Numbered from the stretch's first letter, positions 33,226-44,675 are shown. The stretch is DNA of 64,000 nucleotides from Agapetus fuscipes (GCA_951799405.1 OX637335.1:16248342-16312341), one strand, 5' to 3'. Program-made: numbers and translations. Notes: generated by a model not told the origin, from the sequence alone.

Positions 33226-34010
33226 ACCATAAGTCTTTTAGGCAGAGTGACGTCACAGGTGTAGGTAACCATAAAAAATAGCACATGTAAGTATACCTAA
33301 TATAAAGCTTATCTGTGAATCAATGTGACAGCACTATTTTTCTTGTCTTTCAGTTTCGACTGCATCGATAAATAAAAATATTCCAAATGTTACAGGAATT
33401 GTAATTATGTACGCAACACCCCCTAACTGAAAAAACCTGAAAAATAAATACCTACATCATACAGATTTCTTAACCATTCTTTTAAAAAAAATTCTTTAAA
33501 CATGTAAACCAACAAACAGGCAAAAAATGTGTAATTTGCATTGCTTGTTCTTTAAAAAATAAATATTTTTTATTTGAAATGTTTTCAGCGTGTTGTTTGT
33601 CTGTTGTCTATGGTTCCGGTATATGGAGCTCGCCCCGGGCTTAGGCGCATGCGCTCGATAAACAAATTTATTCTTATCGATCATACGATGTGGCAGGAGT
33701 CTTGAATAAAATTGAATTTCAAAAGACTGTTATATTTTATTTGTTTGCTACGTAAAAAAATATAATTGGATGGTCCGGTCTTGCAAAAATTCCGAAGCGT
33801 GAAGCAAACACTAATATTAAAATATAGATAAGTTTTTCAGAGTTTTTTTGAATTTCAGCTACTTAATTTGTTTCACTGTTACTTTCTTGTCTTTCAACAA
33901 GGGGTGGCCAGAGTTTCTGTGAAGTCGTCTGCATTTATTTCTATCCCAATTGTCTTTCTTTTTGTAAAATATGAAATTAATAAATTTAAGCAGCGGTGCA
34001 TAATTATAAC
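33226..34010. other. Intergenic DNA, no gene seen
   Basis: AT-rich, apart from a short GC patch (GGGCTTAGGCGCATGCGC) near 33636. No recognised coding or RNA feature. Confidence 0.5.
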
Positions 34011-34272
34011 GGTCCGTACTTTAGTGGTTAACGCTACGGATTTCTAATTGGAGGGTCGTGGGCTTGATTCCTGACGGAGCACAAAAAAACAATTTAATTT
34101 AAAAAATGGTTTTTGCTGGATTGACCTTTTCAAAAATCCTTTATATTACCAAAAATGCATTCACTGGGTTTTGCTTGAAAATTGGCGCTTTCTATCCCGA
34201 CGACCAAGCTCGCACAGAGATCTTAATGTGTGATTCACATAAAAACAGCGCTTATCAAATAAATCATCTTAT
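34011..34272 (+). mobile_element. SINE family 2 copy
   Basis: Head GGTCCGTACTTTAGTGGTTA with a decayed B box (GGGCTTGATTCC), body with AATTGGCGCTTTC and GACCAAGCTCGCA, and the end TGTGATTCACATAAAAACAG followed by CAAATAAATCAT. Confidence 0.8.
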
Positions 34273-34927
34273 TATTTTTCATTACATTTCTGCCAATGTC
34301 ACTCCTGTTTCAATTAAAGACTTATAAGTACGAAAAGCAGATGTTTTTTATTTATAATTAAGCTGGTTTAAATGTTGATTATTTCATAAACATATAAACA
34401 TGGGAAGGTGAAAAATATAACAACAAATACATTTTACTTTTACGTGCAACGTTTTCGCCATTGATAAATTTCCAACCAAAATGGCGTCTGAAGATTTGAT
34501 TTAATTTTGTTGTTGTTTTCTTGCGGTGGGTCTTATACTCAAGGACATACACAGTTCAAGAGTGTAAGCACGTTCACACCAGGCTAGCTAGAATTGATAG
34601 TAGTTTAATGATCTCAAACACAAACCAGAAAAAAATCATTTTGTCTTTGTTCGAAGCGTTCACATAACTTTATTTTTAATTATAAATGCCGTTTTCAATT
34701 ATTATTTCTACTCAGATCTTAAAAAAAAATATTTCTTACACTTATCACTAATTATTTACCACCAACGAGCGCCCACTCACCACTAACCACTTAAATCTTC
34801 ATACTTACCATATTTACAACTTCTCACTTACCACTTAATGTACACTTATTACCTACCCTTTACATTTTTACCACTTACTTATCACTTGTAACGTACTAAT
34901 TAAATGATTATAATGTTTGACTTATGC

Positions 34928-35049
34928 CCGGTATTTTCAACGTTAGCATATGCGGCTTTAAACTGATAAAAAAAACTGCCCACACGATTGACGTAAGTGC
35001 GTCATTCTCATTCAGTATATAGTCACTATGCCAATGTTGAAAATACCGG
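34928..35049. mobile_element. Short MITE with CCGGTATTTTCAAC ends
   Basis: Left end CCGGTATTTTCAACGTTAGC; inverted right end CCGGTATTTTCAACATTGGC, about 24 bp with 3 mismatches. 122 bp, no coding. Target duplication not clear. Confidence 0.7.
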
Positions 35050-35074
35050 ACTTTACTTAGTCTAAGTACAAGCC

Positions 35075-35165
35075 CTGAAGAAGTCAGTCATATGTTACTG
35101 ACGAAACGGAGCAGCCTTCCAAAAAGAATAAAGCAGCCTACAAAATAATTATTAAACCATGGTCT
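35075..35165 (+). other. Hammerhead-like hairpin motif 4, with CATGGTCTA box
   Basis: CTGAAGA, A, stem GTCAGT/ACTGAC with an 8-nt loop, GAAACGG, then CATGGTCTAC 50 nt later. CTGAAGA and GAAA agree with the hammerhead core (CUGANGA, GAAA) apart from one extra base before the stem. Confidence 0.5.
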
Positions 35166-35205
35166 ACAAGCCCGGAAAGATGGATTCTACATCCTTATCA
35201 TCATC

Positions 35206-35457
35206 ATAATCTAATCTAAGTTGCAAATATATGTTAAATTGGGGATTCACATTACATGCATTCTCACAAGCAGACACGTACAAGTTCGCGCTTGTGCATG
35301 CCGCATGTGAACCTACAATATAAAAACCAAATCTCAAATGGACATGTACACCCTGCAACTTTTGCCGACCTTCCCTGAAACAGGGGTGACATTGGTAAAG
35401 TGAACCATTTTCTACAGCATGGGTGGTCAGCCGCATACCAACCTATAAGTCAAGGAA
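35206..35457 (-). mobile_element. LINE-A 3' tail copy
   Basis: Minus copy from ATAATCTAATCTAAGTTGCA to CCTATAAGTCAAGG. It contains an open sense frame of 90 codons from an ATG at 35436 that is also open in other copies. Confidence 0.88.
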
Positions 35458-36061
35458 TATATACAACAAAATATTATAGATTACTATTTACCTACTTATC
35501 ACCTATTACTAACCACATTTTTTTTTACTTCTCACTTACCTTTTAACTTCTAACACTTGCCACTTACCACTTAACTACCACTGCCAACTTCCTCAGTATG
35601 AAGCAGCTCTACGTTTTGAAGTATTTTAAACAAAAGCCGCCTTGTAGCGAACAAGATGGCGTTGCTAAGCATCTTACAGAATGTAACTTTAATACGTACT
35701 CGGCTGGTTTTATAACAGACTTGATAATGGATTCTGCTTGTACACGTGTGTTATATATTTTATATATCGAGGGTTAAAAGGTAATAGGGCATAAGCGACA
35801 AAAAACAAAATTGCTAAGGAGAGCAGTTTAAAGTTTGAGATTACAGAAAAACGGCAAAACTTTTTTGATTTTTTTTTATCATATCGTTAAAACAGCTATA
35901 AAATAAATAAAAAAATAAAGGCATTTATTGGCATTCCTATTAATGTGGTTTTACGAATTTTTGTCACAAGCGCCTTTAGGACAAAAAAATGCCAAAATCT
36001 TGTCGGTTACACCAAAACCATGAACTAAGGATAATTTTGTACTCACAGAACGATGAGAAAT
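35458..36061. other. Intergenic DNA, no gene seen
   Basis: No recognised feature. A short GC-richer patch (GCCGCCTTGTAGCGAACAAG) sits near 35637. Confidence 0.45.
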
Positions 36062-36304
36062 CTATAATCTAAGTTGCAAGGATATATTAACATTAAAAGC
36101 TCATATCAAATGCATGCCCACAAACAAACACGTGTATGGTCGCGTTTACAATGCTGAATGTGTACTTACAAATTAAAATCCAAACCTCAAATGAACATAC
36201 ACCCTGTAACTTTTGCCGACCTTCTCTGGAACAGGGGTGACATGGAGAAAGTAAACCATTTTTTACAGTATGAGTGGTCAGCCTCATACCAACCTATAAG
36301 TTGA
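36062..36304 (-). mobile_element. LINE-A 3' tail copy
   Basis: Minus copy from ATAATCTAAGTTGCAAGG to CCTATAAGTTGAGG, lying back to back with the plus copies at 36355-36672. Confidence 0.85.
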
Positions 36305-36354
36305 GGAAAAAAAATCCAAATACGAGAAAAATAAAATGTTCTGTGTGACTATGC

Positions 36355-36672
36355 GTGAGCGCACAACTTTTGACAATGTCACCCATATTTCAGAGAAAGG
36401 CGGCAAGAATTGGAGTTCCTTTGAAGTTAAGGTTTTATTTTGAAAGTAGATACTAGATTTTGCAAGTTTTTGTTCCTTGACTAATAAGTTGGCATGAGGC
36501 TGATCCCCCACGCAGTAAAAACTTTGTTTACTTTTGCCAGTGCCACCCTGGTTTGAGGGAAAGGCGGCAGAAGTTGCAAGGTTTATGTCCATATGTTTTT
36601 TTTGTAAGTACACATGCAGCATGTGCAAGCGCGAACTTAGTGTCTGCCTATTGCAACTTAGATTATAGATAC
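36355..36672 (+). mobile_element. Two adjacent diverged LINE-A tail pieces
   Basis: First piece at 36365-36450 (ACAATGTCACCCATATTTCA, GGCGGCAAGAATTG). Second piece 36475-36672 runs from TTCCTTGACTAATAAGTTGG to CTATTGCAACTTAGATTATA. Confidence 0.7.
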
Positions 36673-36726
36673 TCTTTATTTTCCGAATATACACGTGTTT
36701 GATTGTTCATTAAAGCAACAATTACC

Positions 36727-36785
36727 AAGCTCGCAGAGAGCTCTTGAGGTGTGATTGACACAAAAACCTCCTGGAATAAATCAGC
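36727..36785 (+). mobile_element. SINE family 2, 3' end only
   Basis: CAAGCTCGCAGAGAGCTCTT then GAGGTGTGATTGACACAAAAA, the family-2 tail. Confidence 0.7.
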
Positions 36786-37198
36786 ATCTTATTATTTCAA
36801 AAAAATGAAACGTCACGCGTCGAATTTGTTTTTTTTTCAAATAAGAAAAGTTTCACCTGAAAAAGCGTCCCCGAGGGTGAGGGGGGGTTGGTGAGGGGTG
36901 AGGGGTGGTTGGAAATTTTGAAGGCTCCCTTTGTTTTTGAGAGCTTTGTCAAATTATTTACGTAGGTACCTTCGTATTATTTCGTTAAGTCCTCACCTTC
37001 CGGCAGAAATTTTACAACTTTTCAAATTATACCGAATAACGTAGCTAATGTTTGTTTTCCCAGAGAATCAAATTTTAAATGTTTGTTTTAACGAGGTCGG
37101 AATATTGTTTGGATTTTTTTTTGGCAAGGAAACGTCAGTCATGTATGGGAATGCCGTCCCAAGAAATCAATAATAAAATTAAATAATAAAAAGGGATC

Positions 37199-37470
37199 TT
37201 GAGTGGCCTGTGTGGAGAGCACTCAACAAGCTGAGAACGGGTGTTGTCAGAGCTCGCTGTAACATGAGGGCCTGGGGAATCCTTCATCAAGATGACACCA
37301 CGCTCTGTGAATGCGGAGCCCAACAGTCAATGGACCATCTTCGGATCTGCCCGGCCTGCCCAACAAGCTGCTCACTGGCCGACCTAATGGAGAGTAATAG
37401 TGAAGCAGTGGATGTTGCCCGACACTGGGCAAGAGTAGTGTAGTGTCTGACACGAAGAAGAATAATAAAA
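37199..37470 (+). mobile_element. LINE-B 3' end with Cys-rich C-terminus
   Basis: The frame 37210-37443 reads LNKLRTGVVRARCNMRAWGI, CECGAQQSMDHLRICPACPT and DVARHWARVV, close to the 16848 copy, and ends GTCTGACACGAAGAAGAATA. The three-frame open reading on the opposite strand is a shadow. Confidence 0.75.
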
Positions 37471-37624
37471 TATTTGAATGCATTTTCCCCAGCAACCCGG
37501 CCGGGTGACGACACTATTTTGTATATATGTCAATTCATGTCATATTGTATTTTATGATTTTATTTTTTATTTGTAGTTTGTTTTATGTGTGATTTTTATT
37601 ACTTGATGTATAGTTTGAAAATTG

Positions 37625-38010
37625 AATCATTTTTGCACGTGCCATTCTCTGTTTCAGGGAAAAGCGGTAAAAGTTGCAGGTGTTTTTTTTTTTAAGAAAT
37701 CCTATGCGGGAGGCTCCCCAATTCTTGAAAGTCTTGGGGGTCTATGTCACCCTGGAAGGGTGCCGCTTGAATTGTTGCTTCTGTCGTGAGGCGTTGCAAG
37801 GAAGTGGCGATGGATGTTGGTTTTGAATAAAACCGAATTAAATTGGGAAGGGAACACAGATACTGGTAGATCATTCCATAAACGGGTAGTTTGGCAAAGC
37901 AATGAGTCATGAAAACGCCGAACGAAAGGTGTATATTTTATTGAGATTTGTTTTCTTTTTTTGTAAGTTAATATGTAGCATGTGTAAGTGCAAACATAAG
38001 TGCTCATTTT
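37625..38010 (+). mobile_element. LINE-A tail split by a nested LINE-E insertion
   Basis: LINE-A tail sequence (GTTTCAGGGAAAAGCGG, AAAAGTTGCAGG) stops at about 37687 and resumes at about 37945 (TTGAGATTTG, GTAGCATGTGTAAGTG). Between them is the minus-strand insertion at 37688-37940. Confidence 0.7.
37688..37940 (-). mobile_element. LINE-E 3' end, jockey/CR1-like, nested
   Basis: The minus frame encodes FVRRFHDSLLCQTTRLWNDL then PVSVFPSQFNSVLFK, a common C-terminus of insect non-LTR polyproteins, followed by a 3' UTR ending AGGATTTCTTAAAAAAAAAA. The same 3' UTR end occurs at 56369-56400. Confidence 0.7.
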
Positions 38011-38334
38011 TACAACAAAATTGTTTGCGAAATTGGTCAGATTTTTTTCTTTGGCTAGAAAATTAACATTTTATTTTATTTAAAAGAATACTAAGCAATT
38101 CGTACATTTTTTTAATGAAATGACTTTATTTACTTAAAATAAAACAATAAAAAAAATAAGAAAATTGGCAACAACATCGTAACAATGAGCTTTAATTTTT
38201 ACAAAGAAATAAAACAAAAGCTTTTACTGTATAAGTACACTCTGAAAAAATCCTTTCACTTTTTAAATGTTTTGCGTGCATATCCTCATACGTCAATACA
38301 AAGATTTTAAAATACAAAAAAATATAATGTATAA

Positions 38335-38578
38335 CCGATCCGTAGTCTTGTGGTTTACACTTCTGACTCGTAAATGGAAGGCTGTGGGCTCGAATCCCGG
38401 CAGAGAACAAAAAAATACCATTTATATTTTCAAATATGCTTTTCGATGTGTGAAAAATTCATATATCTTTACCAAAGACCGGTCACTAAAGGTCCATCCA
38501 GCCTTACAGCAACTGGGTCTTGCTTTTACGGTGTGACACACACAAAAACAGCGCTCACCAAATAAATCATCCTAATAT
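38335..38578 (+). mobile_element. SINE family 2 copy
   Basis: Head CGATCCGTAGTCTTGTGGTT with B box GGCTCGAATCC, CCATTTATATTTTCAAATAT body, CAGCCTTACAGCAACTGGGT, then ACACACACAAAAACAGCGCT end. Confidence 0.85.
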
Positions 38579-38764
38579 TATTATAAATAGTCGTATAAAG
38601 GCTACTTTCATGTTTAATAGAAAAACAATCCTAACTGTGTTTTTTGTGAATTTTATAAATTGTTTAATATTTGATTTTCACATGGGTTTTGAACATAACG
38701 AAGTATTTTGAAATGTATCAGATAAATAAATAAAACACTTTTAATTATTAACAATATTTGATTT

Positions 38765-38870
38765 AAAAAAACTGTCCACGTCTCACTACCATACATCAAT
38801 GCCCTATATTTGTTAATACGGAAAGTATTTTGAAGCACATTTTTTTCAGTACATTCTCGATCGTAGACCT
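38765..38870 (-). mobile_element. Short RTE-like LINE coding fragment
   Basis: The minus strand reads RALMYGSETWTV, matching the LMYGSEAWTV block of LINE-A. Too short to assign further. Confidence 0.5.
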
Positions 38871-39080
38871 CGCCGTTGCCACTCCATACATATTTGCGTC
38901 AATATTCGTAGGTATATAATATTATTTTTGATGACAGTATTGTGTAGCAATTTAATCAATCAATTGTAATGGGATTTTGGATTCACATATTCAAAGTCTC
39001 AGAAAATTGATTGGATTCACGGATAAACCACAATATTTTATTGTATTTAAGGAAATTAAAAAAAAATACTACCTTATTTT

Positions 39081-39197
39081 TGTTCCTTGACTTATGGCTT
39101 GGTAAAAGATTGACCACACGTACTGTAACATACTGTTTCACATAAGGTTAGCAAAAATTGCAGGGTTTGTGTTCATTTGAGATTTTGGTTTTATTAT
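39081..39197 (+). mobile_element. LINE-A tail cut by an LTR
   Basis: Runs from TTCCTTGACTTATGGCTTGG to GAGATTTTGGTTTTATTA, where the LTR at 39198 begins. The rest of the tail does not follow after the LTR. Confidence 0.65.
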
Positions 39198-39536
39198 TGT
39201 AACGAATATGCAGGAAGTTGCGTGGTTGTTTAGTTGTGTTAGTGTAAATAATAAGTCTCTCTAGAAGTGAGTAGACGCTTAGGTAGGGAATTTGTGATAT
39301 ACATAATTTGTATTTGTTCAAAATTGGTTGAATCGAATGTTCTAGCAAAGTCTAGCAAGGTGGTAGGTGGCAATTCTCCATGTTTCGAGAATGATCTTTA
39401 TTTTTAGTATAAATGAACAACCTAAATTCCAAGTATGTATGTAGCTATCAGAATATATAAGCGGTTGCACTATACTATAAACATGTACCTCTTAATCGAA
39501 AGTTATAAAATAAATTAAATGAAATAAAAAACCGCA
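39198..39536 (+). mobile_element. Solo LTR (Ty3/gypsy-like by appearance)
   Basis: Begins TGTAACGAATATGCAGGA, contains TATATAAGCGG near 39456 and AATAAA signals before the end ACCGCAG. It is a diverged sister of the inverted copy at 47572-47897. No internal retroviral-type coding region is adjacent. The LTR superfamily is a guess. Confidence 0.65.
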
Positions 39537-39789
39537 GTTTTAATTAAATAGAACTCGCGTAAAAAGATAAAATTATTTAGTATGAATAATAAATCTGAAT
39601 ATACCTTTCCACTTCGACTATACATTATAGGAACGCTTTATGTTTAACAGATGATTAATTATATTAACTAAAGTGGAAGATTACAGGCATTTGAAAATTA
39701 TAGATGATGTCTGTATAAATGATGTAACATAGTAGTGAGAAATAAGAAATACCGTCTCCTTCATCTTATCTAGAGATTAAGAATGAGGG

Positions 39790-39945
39790 GAGAAGATCTT
39801 AGGGACATCGTGGCTGAAAAACCTGCGACAGTGGTTCGGAAGAAGCACCAAGTCCCTGTTTCGATCCGCAGCATCCAAAGTCAAAATAGCCATGATGATC
39901 GCCGAACTTTGATAGAAGTGGCACGAAAGGAAGAAGAATAGCGTA
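39790..39945 (+). mobile_element. LINE-D coding end fragment
   Basis: Matches 45110-45275 (GGGGAGAAGATCT, TCGTGGCTGAA, CCTGCGACAGTGGTTCGG) and ends with AAAGGAAGAAGAATAG. Its frame is broken relative to the other copy. Confidence 0.65.
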
Positions 39946-40082
39946 ATATAAATTTACATAAATATGGCTTTGTAGATTTTTTATGTGCTACGAAATCGTA
40001 GCACATATTTGATGTTTGCTTGATGAAAGTTGATATGCATTAACCATTTAACTGGCTCACTGATGTTTGTGCATAAGATGAA

Positions 40083-40186
40083 CTTGTGACATGTTACATG
40101 TTATACGTTCCCGTGTTACATGTTATACGTTCCCGTGTTACATGTTATACGTTCACGTGTTACATGCTGTACGTTGACATGTTACA
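40083..40186. repeat. Minisatellite, about 22-bp unit, 4 to 5 copies
   Basis: The unit TGTTACATGTTATACGTTCC (plus CG) repeats with few changes immediately upstream of the GC-rich promoter-like island. Confidence 0.85.
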
Positions 40187-40457
40187 TTGTGTCGCTGGCA
40201 ATCAGTGGGAGTGAGGCGGCCGCTCGATCAGTGATAGATGCACAATTATTGCGTTGGCAGATTTGTAACGTAGCGGGATTGATGGGAGGCTGTGTGGGGT
40301 GGTGTGTGGGAGGGGGGTGGTCGGTTACCTGGGTTTCAGCGCCTGCGCGTTGCCCACTAGCCCGGTGAAGCTCCGCCGCCTCGTGAGCCTCCCTCCTCCT
40401 AGACGCCCGCCGGCCGTCACCCGCGACAGTCGCTCCGCGCTCGAGGATTTTCCGTAG

Positions 40458-40475
40458 ATGGTGCACAAGTGGTGA
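40458..40475 (+). promoter_or_regulatory. Upstream ORF 1 (5 codons)
   Basis: ATG to TGA, MVHKW, in the leader of the 40553 exon. Functional only if transcription starts upstream of it. Confidence 0.35.
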
Positions 40476-40510
40476 TAGTGTCGAATCCACGCGCGGGACG
40501 TCCTCCTGGT

Positions 40511-40546
40511 ATGACGGACCAGTCTGGGGGGCCGGCCTGGTGCTAG
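40511..40546 (+). promoter_or_regulatory. Upstream ORF 2 (11 codons)
   Basis: ATG to TAG, encoding MTDQSGGPAWC. It ends 6 nt before the main ATG, a spacing that would disfavour efficient reinitiation. Confidence 0.4.
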
Positions 40547-40552
40547 CGGAGG

Positions 40553-40622
40553 ATGGCTGCTCGCAGCGCGACAAGCTTGCTGCTCTCGGGCCTCTTGCTG
40601 CTTCTGCTCGTCATTACCAAAG
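40553..40622 (+). CDS. First coding exon of a secreted or membrane protein (partial)
   Basis: ATG 40553 opens MAARSATSLLLSGLLL then LLLVITK, a near-ideal signal peptide: short n-region with Arg, a run of Leu, then a polar end. At 40622 it meets AAAG|GTCAGT, an acceptable donor in phase 1, the phase usual for signal-peptide exons of immunoglobulin-superfamily and other extracellular proteins. No later exon is recognisable in the remaining 23 kb, so the first intron probably runs past the window. The family cannot be named from 23 residues. Reading through the donor gives only a Ser/Gln-rich 63-codon frame, which could be the true end if no splicing happens, but the CpG-rich promoter favours a real spliced gene. 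Confidence 0.6.
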
Positions 40623-42400
40623 GTCAGTCGCTCTCAGAGTCATCCCAACTCTCCCAGATGCTGACAAAACAACATCCTCCCACAGCAGTTCAAGCAGGGC
40701 CAACAGCAGGGACATCAAATAGAGCTGATAGGAACAAGACCTGAGGGCTGTAGCTGAAACAAAAGAATACACCTTCTGAGAAACACAGAACCCTTAACAG
40801 CAACACAATCAAACTAGAACAAGAATAGCTTTTCTAAATGCTGATAGGGACAATCGGAAAAGGACTTGAGAGATTAAGACGAAAAAAGAAAAAGATGACT
40901 TGTTCTCGTAGATCTTCTGAGTGACACAGTTTTGTGTATCTTTCAGCGACGGGAAATGATCGACTATCACGAGAAGCAATACCCTTAGAGCTGATAGGAA
41001 AAATGAGGACAAGATGTAAAGGATAGAGCTGCAGGAAAGGAATATCCTTAAATATTTCAAGTGATATAGTAAATTTAGAATGTCTAAGTTTGCACGCGAA
41101 AACAGAAAGAGGAATATGAAAATCACTTTATTCTTGGATATGGATGAAAGATAAAAAAAAACTTGAAGGGTTGAGGTGGAAGAGAAGAATATTCTGTATT
41201 CTTTTAGAGATTCTAAGTATTTTTCCGAGTTGCACAGTCTCGTGGAACAATATATAGAAGTTAGCGACGGCACAGCTCGAGCGCCGTAAAAATAAACTGT
41301 TGAATGCCGTGCAACAACTGTTGCCGATCACGTACTGGCAAGTAGAGGAACGTAAAAGCGTTTATAGCGCTCAAACTATTAACAGGAACGAAGTAAAAAT
41401 CTTAATTTCAAATAAGTTTTGTTAATTACTCAACACTAAAAACAAGACGTTACTTTCACTTATTTTCTCATAATTTTACTAGTAAACATGTCTCAATAAT
41501 TTAATCTCATTTGCTTGATTGATTTTTAAAAGGAAGATGATGTAATTGGAAGTGAATAAGTGATTGATTGCTCTTGATTAAAAAACAAATGAATGTGCGC
41601 ATGACGAGCGAAGCTAGTAGACTTCACAATGTCTAATTGCCTCCCTTATATTTTTTTGCGCAGTGAATGTGTGTCATATTATACTCATGTACTCTAATTT
41701 ATCTTCTTTTAAACTGTTTTTTTTTGTGTAGCGTAAATTGCAACTTGGGAAACTGTAAAAACTTGCGAAACAAATTCACTAGCTTACTTTCTTCCTTCTG
41801 CACAGCATTTGGCTGGGTTCCAAATGTAGGTTATATTTTTTCCGGTGTCGTTTAGTGACAATTGCTACATGCAGTCTTGACAGAAATGCCCATCTTTCAG
41901 TCTTCTTTAAAATTCTTTACTTTTCTAATGCGCTGTTATTTATTTCATGTACGAAATCCTAAAATTTTACGATTTTCAAAGACGTTTGTAGTCTTAAAGC
42001 TGTTCAAGTATGTCTTGTCCTCATTTTATAAAAGCTTCGTAAATTTCGTAAGTTATTTTTAATTTAATTTCATCGTTTTATTGTCTTAATACTTAAATTA
42101 TTTGTAACATGTAATTTGCTGTAAGAAAGTCTAAAGGACTCTAACTATTTATCCTTATTCGTTAGTATAACAAAGAATGACTGTCCTATTTCACTTTAAT
42201 GAGTGTCTGCAAATGACTGACTGTCCTGTTTAAAAATTATCCAATACCTATCAATTCCCAATATATTGATGAAGTGACGCATTATTTACGTAATATTCTC
42301 ATACTTCAATATCTCCAGGAAAGATCATCCATGACCTATATATTCTCATCTTATCCAGAAAAAGGCACTCACATGTGATATAAGTCAATACAAACTAAGT
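40623..42400. other. Probable first-intron DNA, no exon seen
   Basis: AT-rich beyond 40800. A repeating theme GATAGGAAC/AAAGAATA near 40720-40870 and 40985-41050 (GAGCTGATAGGA...) suggests loose local repeats. No recognised gene or mobile element. Confidence 0.4.
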
Positions 42401-42453
42401 GATAACAAACACCAATATAAAACAACTTAAATGACAAGTGTGCCTAAAACAAA

Positions 42454-42648
42454 CTAACGAGTTGCTTTCCGTGATCTGTTGCCGTGGTCTGTGAGAGCTG
42501 GAGCTTCCGGACGGTTTGATAAAACTGATGATGTTGATGAAACTGTAGTGAAGAAGCCCATCGTAGACATGAGCGATACGTCCGGAATCTCCTGCTCCCA
42601 CAAACTACAAAGTCCTCTTAAAGTAACGAGTGTTTGAATATCTGACAT
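42454..42648 (-). other. Unrecognised 64-codon ORF
   Basis: The minus frame MSDIQTLVTLRGLCSLWEQE continues Ser/Thr-rich and ends KATR. Composition is more protein-like than neighbouring frames and an acceptor-like CATATGTCAG covers its start, so it might be an exon rather than a complete gene. No family recognised. Confidence 0.22.
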
Positions 42649-42880
42649 ATGGAAGCTTTTTAAGCTACCTATTGTATTTTCCGAAAGACACGATGTAATA
42701 GAAAAAGTGAAAATAAAGAATACAAAATTAATTATTTAATTTAATTGCGATATAATGCAAAAAAAATATTGTTAACAATAATAAGTATAACGTTGAGTAT
42801 GGAAGACTGCCTTAAACTAGGTCAAACCTGTTTTTATAGGTCTCTAGTATAGAAAGTGTTTGAAAATGCAAAAATCATAG

Positions 42881-43203
42881 TCCGGTCGATAGCTCAGGTG
42901 GTAGAGTGCTTGCATTCCATGCCGAAAGCTCGGGTTCGAATCCCACCGAGGGTGTCAGAAATGATTTCCCGTTTCGGTGTTTATTTCAAACCCCTAAATA
43001 AAATACCGGCAAGGTTTACTCAGCCTTCACAAGAAATGAGTACCAGCACTCTCGGGAGCTGGGAAACCTCCACTTCAACTGAAGTGGTTGGCGTAAGGCC
43101 GGCCCCCTTACCTGTAAAAAATAAATAGGTTCAACTCGCCACATGCGACCCCTTCGGGGATAACGCGGCAAGAAGTTACACTATATGTGTAGCTTAGTTG
43201 CGT
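42881..43203 (+). mobile_element. SINE family 1, full copy
   Basis: Intact A box (TAGCTCAGGTGGTAGAG) and B box (GGTTCGAATCC), and a body almost identical to the 3404 copy, ending CTATATGTGTAGCTTAGTTG. It is among the youngest-looking copies. Confidence 0.92.
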
Positions 43204-43680
43204 TTTATAGAAAGGCGAAACATATAACAGATTATTACAAATAGATTGAACAATTGAAACCATTTAAAAGTTTTTAAGATTGACACCAATAATGAGAGTT
43301 ACTTTTTAAAAAAAAATGAATTGTCACAGTGCATGCTTCCACAGGTATTGCCTTGATTTTGATCCAACGGACTTGTAACGAACAAAAGTGTAATCTCAAA
43401 CTGTAGGATTGCTAAGGAAAAGGTATGGAGAAAATACTATTTTGAAATTTGTGCTTCGTCTATTCTCGGAGTTTCTTTTTTTTTCTGTTTTGTTGGATGG
43501 ATTGAATCGGAGTATCCTCGATGGTTTTCTTGTGACACCATTTTCTATATCTCATAAGCTGGAGTCGAGACAGAAACGAGGGATTAATGGGGTCATGGAG
43601 TGGTTGCCAATATTGCATCCATTAGGTAAATGGTTCGACTGTAAGTGTGTCTAACGCGTTCGATTATTATTATTAGTGGG

Positions 43681-44675
43681 CAGTTATGAGAATGGTCGTT
43701 TCGTGTGCGAAATGGCACGAGATGTGTGCGAAATAGTGAGACGTAAAATGGTGAAATGTGAGAAATAGTGAGGTATGTGGAATGGTGCGATGTGTGAAAT
43801 GGTGAGATGTCAAAAATAGTGAGAGTTGAAATCGTGTGAAATGGTGAGATGTGAGAAGTTGTAAGATATTTTTAATGATGATATTTTGTTTGTTGGACGC
43901 CACTAATTGTATTAAAGCAAAGGCGTCCATCATTCACTCGCTTTTTGGAAAAGATTTGTGCATTGATCTTCCCTTTCAATTGTCCTGAGATGGATTGAGA
44001 TTGTGGGTAATTGTGTCAAATTTGACAAGTTGTGAAATTGTTAGGCTGTATATTGGACATGTTTGAAAAATAGTGGAATGTGAGAAATAGTGAATATAGT
44101 AGACATACAATGGTGAGATCACATTAAATGGTGAAATAGAGAGATGTGCCAAATAGTGAAATGTAAATAATAAGTAAAATGGCGAGATGTGACATGATAT
44201 GAAAAGGTAACATGTGAAATAATGTTACAATTTGATATGTGATATCGTGGGAAATGGTGAAACATTTTAAAAGTGATGTAGCAGAAATGTGAGAAATGGT
44301 GAAATGTGGAAATAGTGGAAATATGAAAGATGTGATATCGTGTGAAATGGTGAAACATTTTAAAAATGACAGCAGAAATCGTGGAAATGTGAGAAATGGT
44401 GAAATGACGAGATGTAACATATATTAAATAGTGGGAAGATGAAAGATGTGATATCGTGTGAAATCGTGAAACATTTTAAATGTGACATCTAGCAGAAATG
44501 TGAAATCTGGAGAAATATGGAATAGTGAGCTGAGAAATGATTTGGAATGGTATGACAGGCTTTTTAAATGTGGCATAACAGAAATAGGAAGAGTGTGTAA
44601 AATCGTGAAATGTGAGAAGGTGATAAATGGTGAGATGTGCCATGGGATGGGATGGGATGTGAGATGGTGAGGAAT
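43681..44675. repeat. Minisatellite field, GTGAAATGGTGAGATGTG-type
   Basis: Degenerate tandem units of about 15-20 bp (GAAATGGTGAGATGTGAGAA) occupy 43720-43870 and 44040-44665, with an apparently unrelated 170-bp spacer. Within the second block a larger unit of about 110 bp repeats (AAAGATGTGATATCGTGTG, AAACATTTTAAA, GCAGAAATG). The minus-strand ORFs of 70-100 codons rich in His, Phe and Ser are by-products. Confidence 0.88.

Larger units (their letters stand above)
40190..40552 (+). promoter_or_regulatory. GC/CpG-rich promoter and 5' leader
   Basis: In strong contrast to the AT-rich surroundings, this stretch is GC-rich with many CpGs (for example CGCCCGCCGGCCGTCACCCG near 40400). It ends directly in an ATG starting a signal peptide. 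Two upstream ORFs lie in the leader: 40458-40475 (5 codons) and 40511-40546 (11 codons), the second ending 6 nt before the main ATG, which suggests translational control. Transcription start not determined. Confidence 0.6.
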
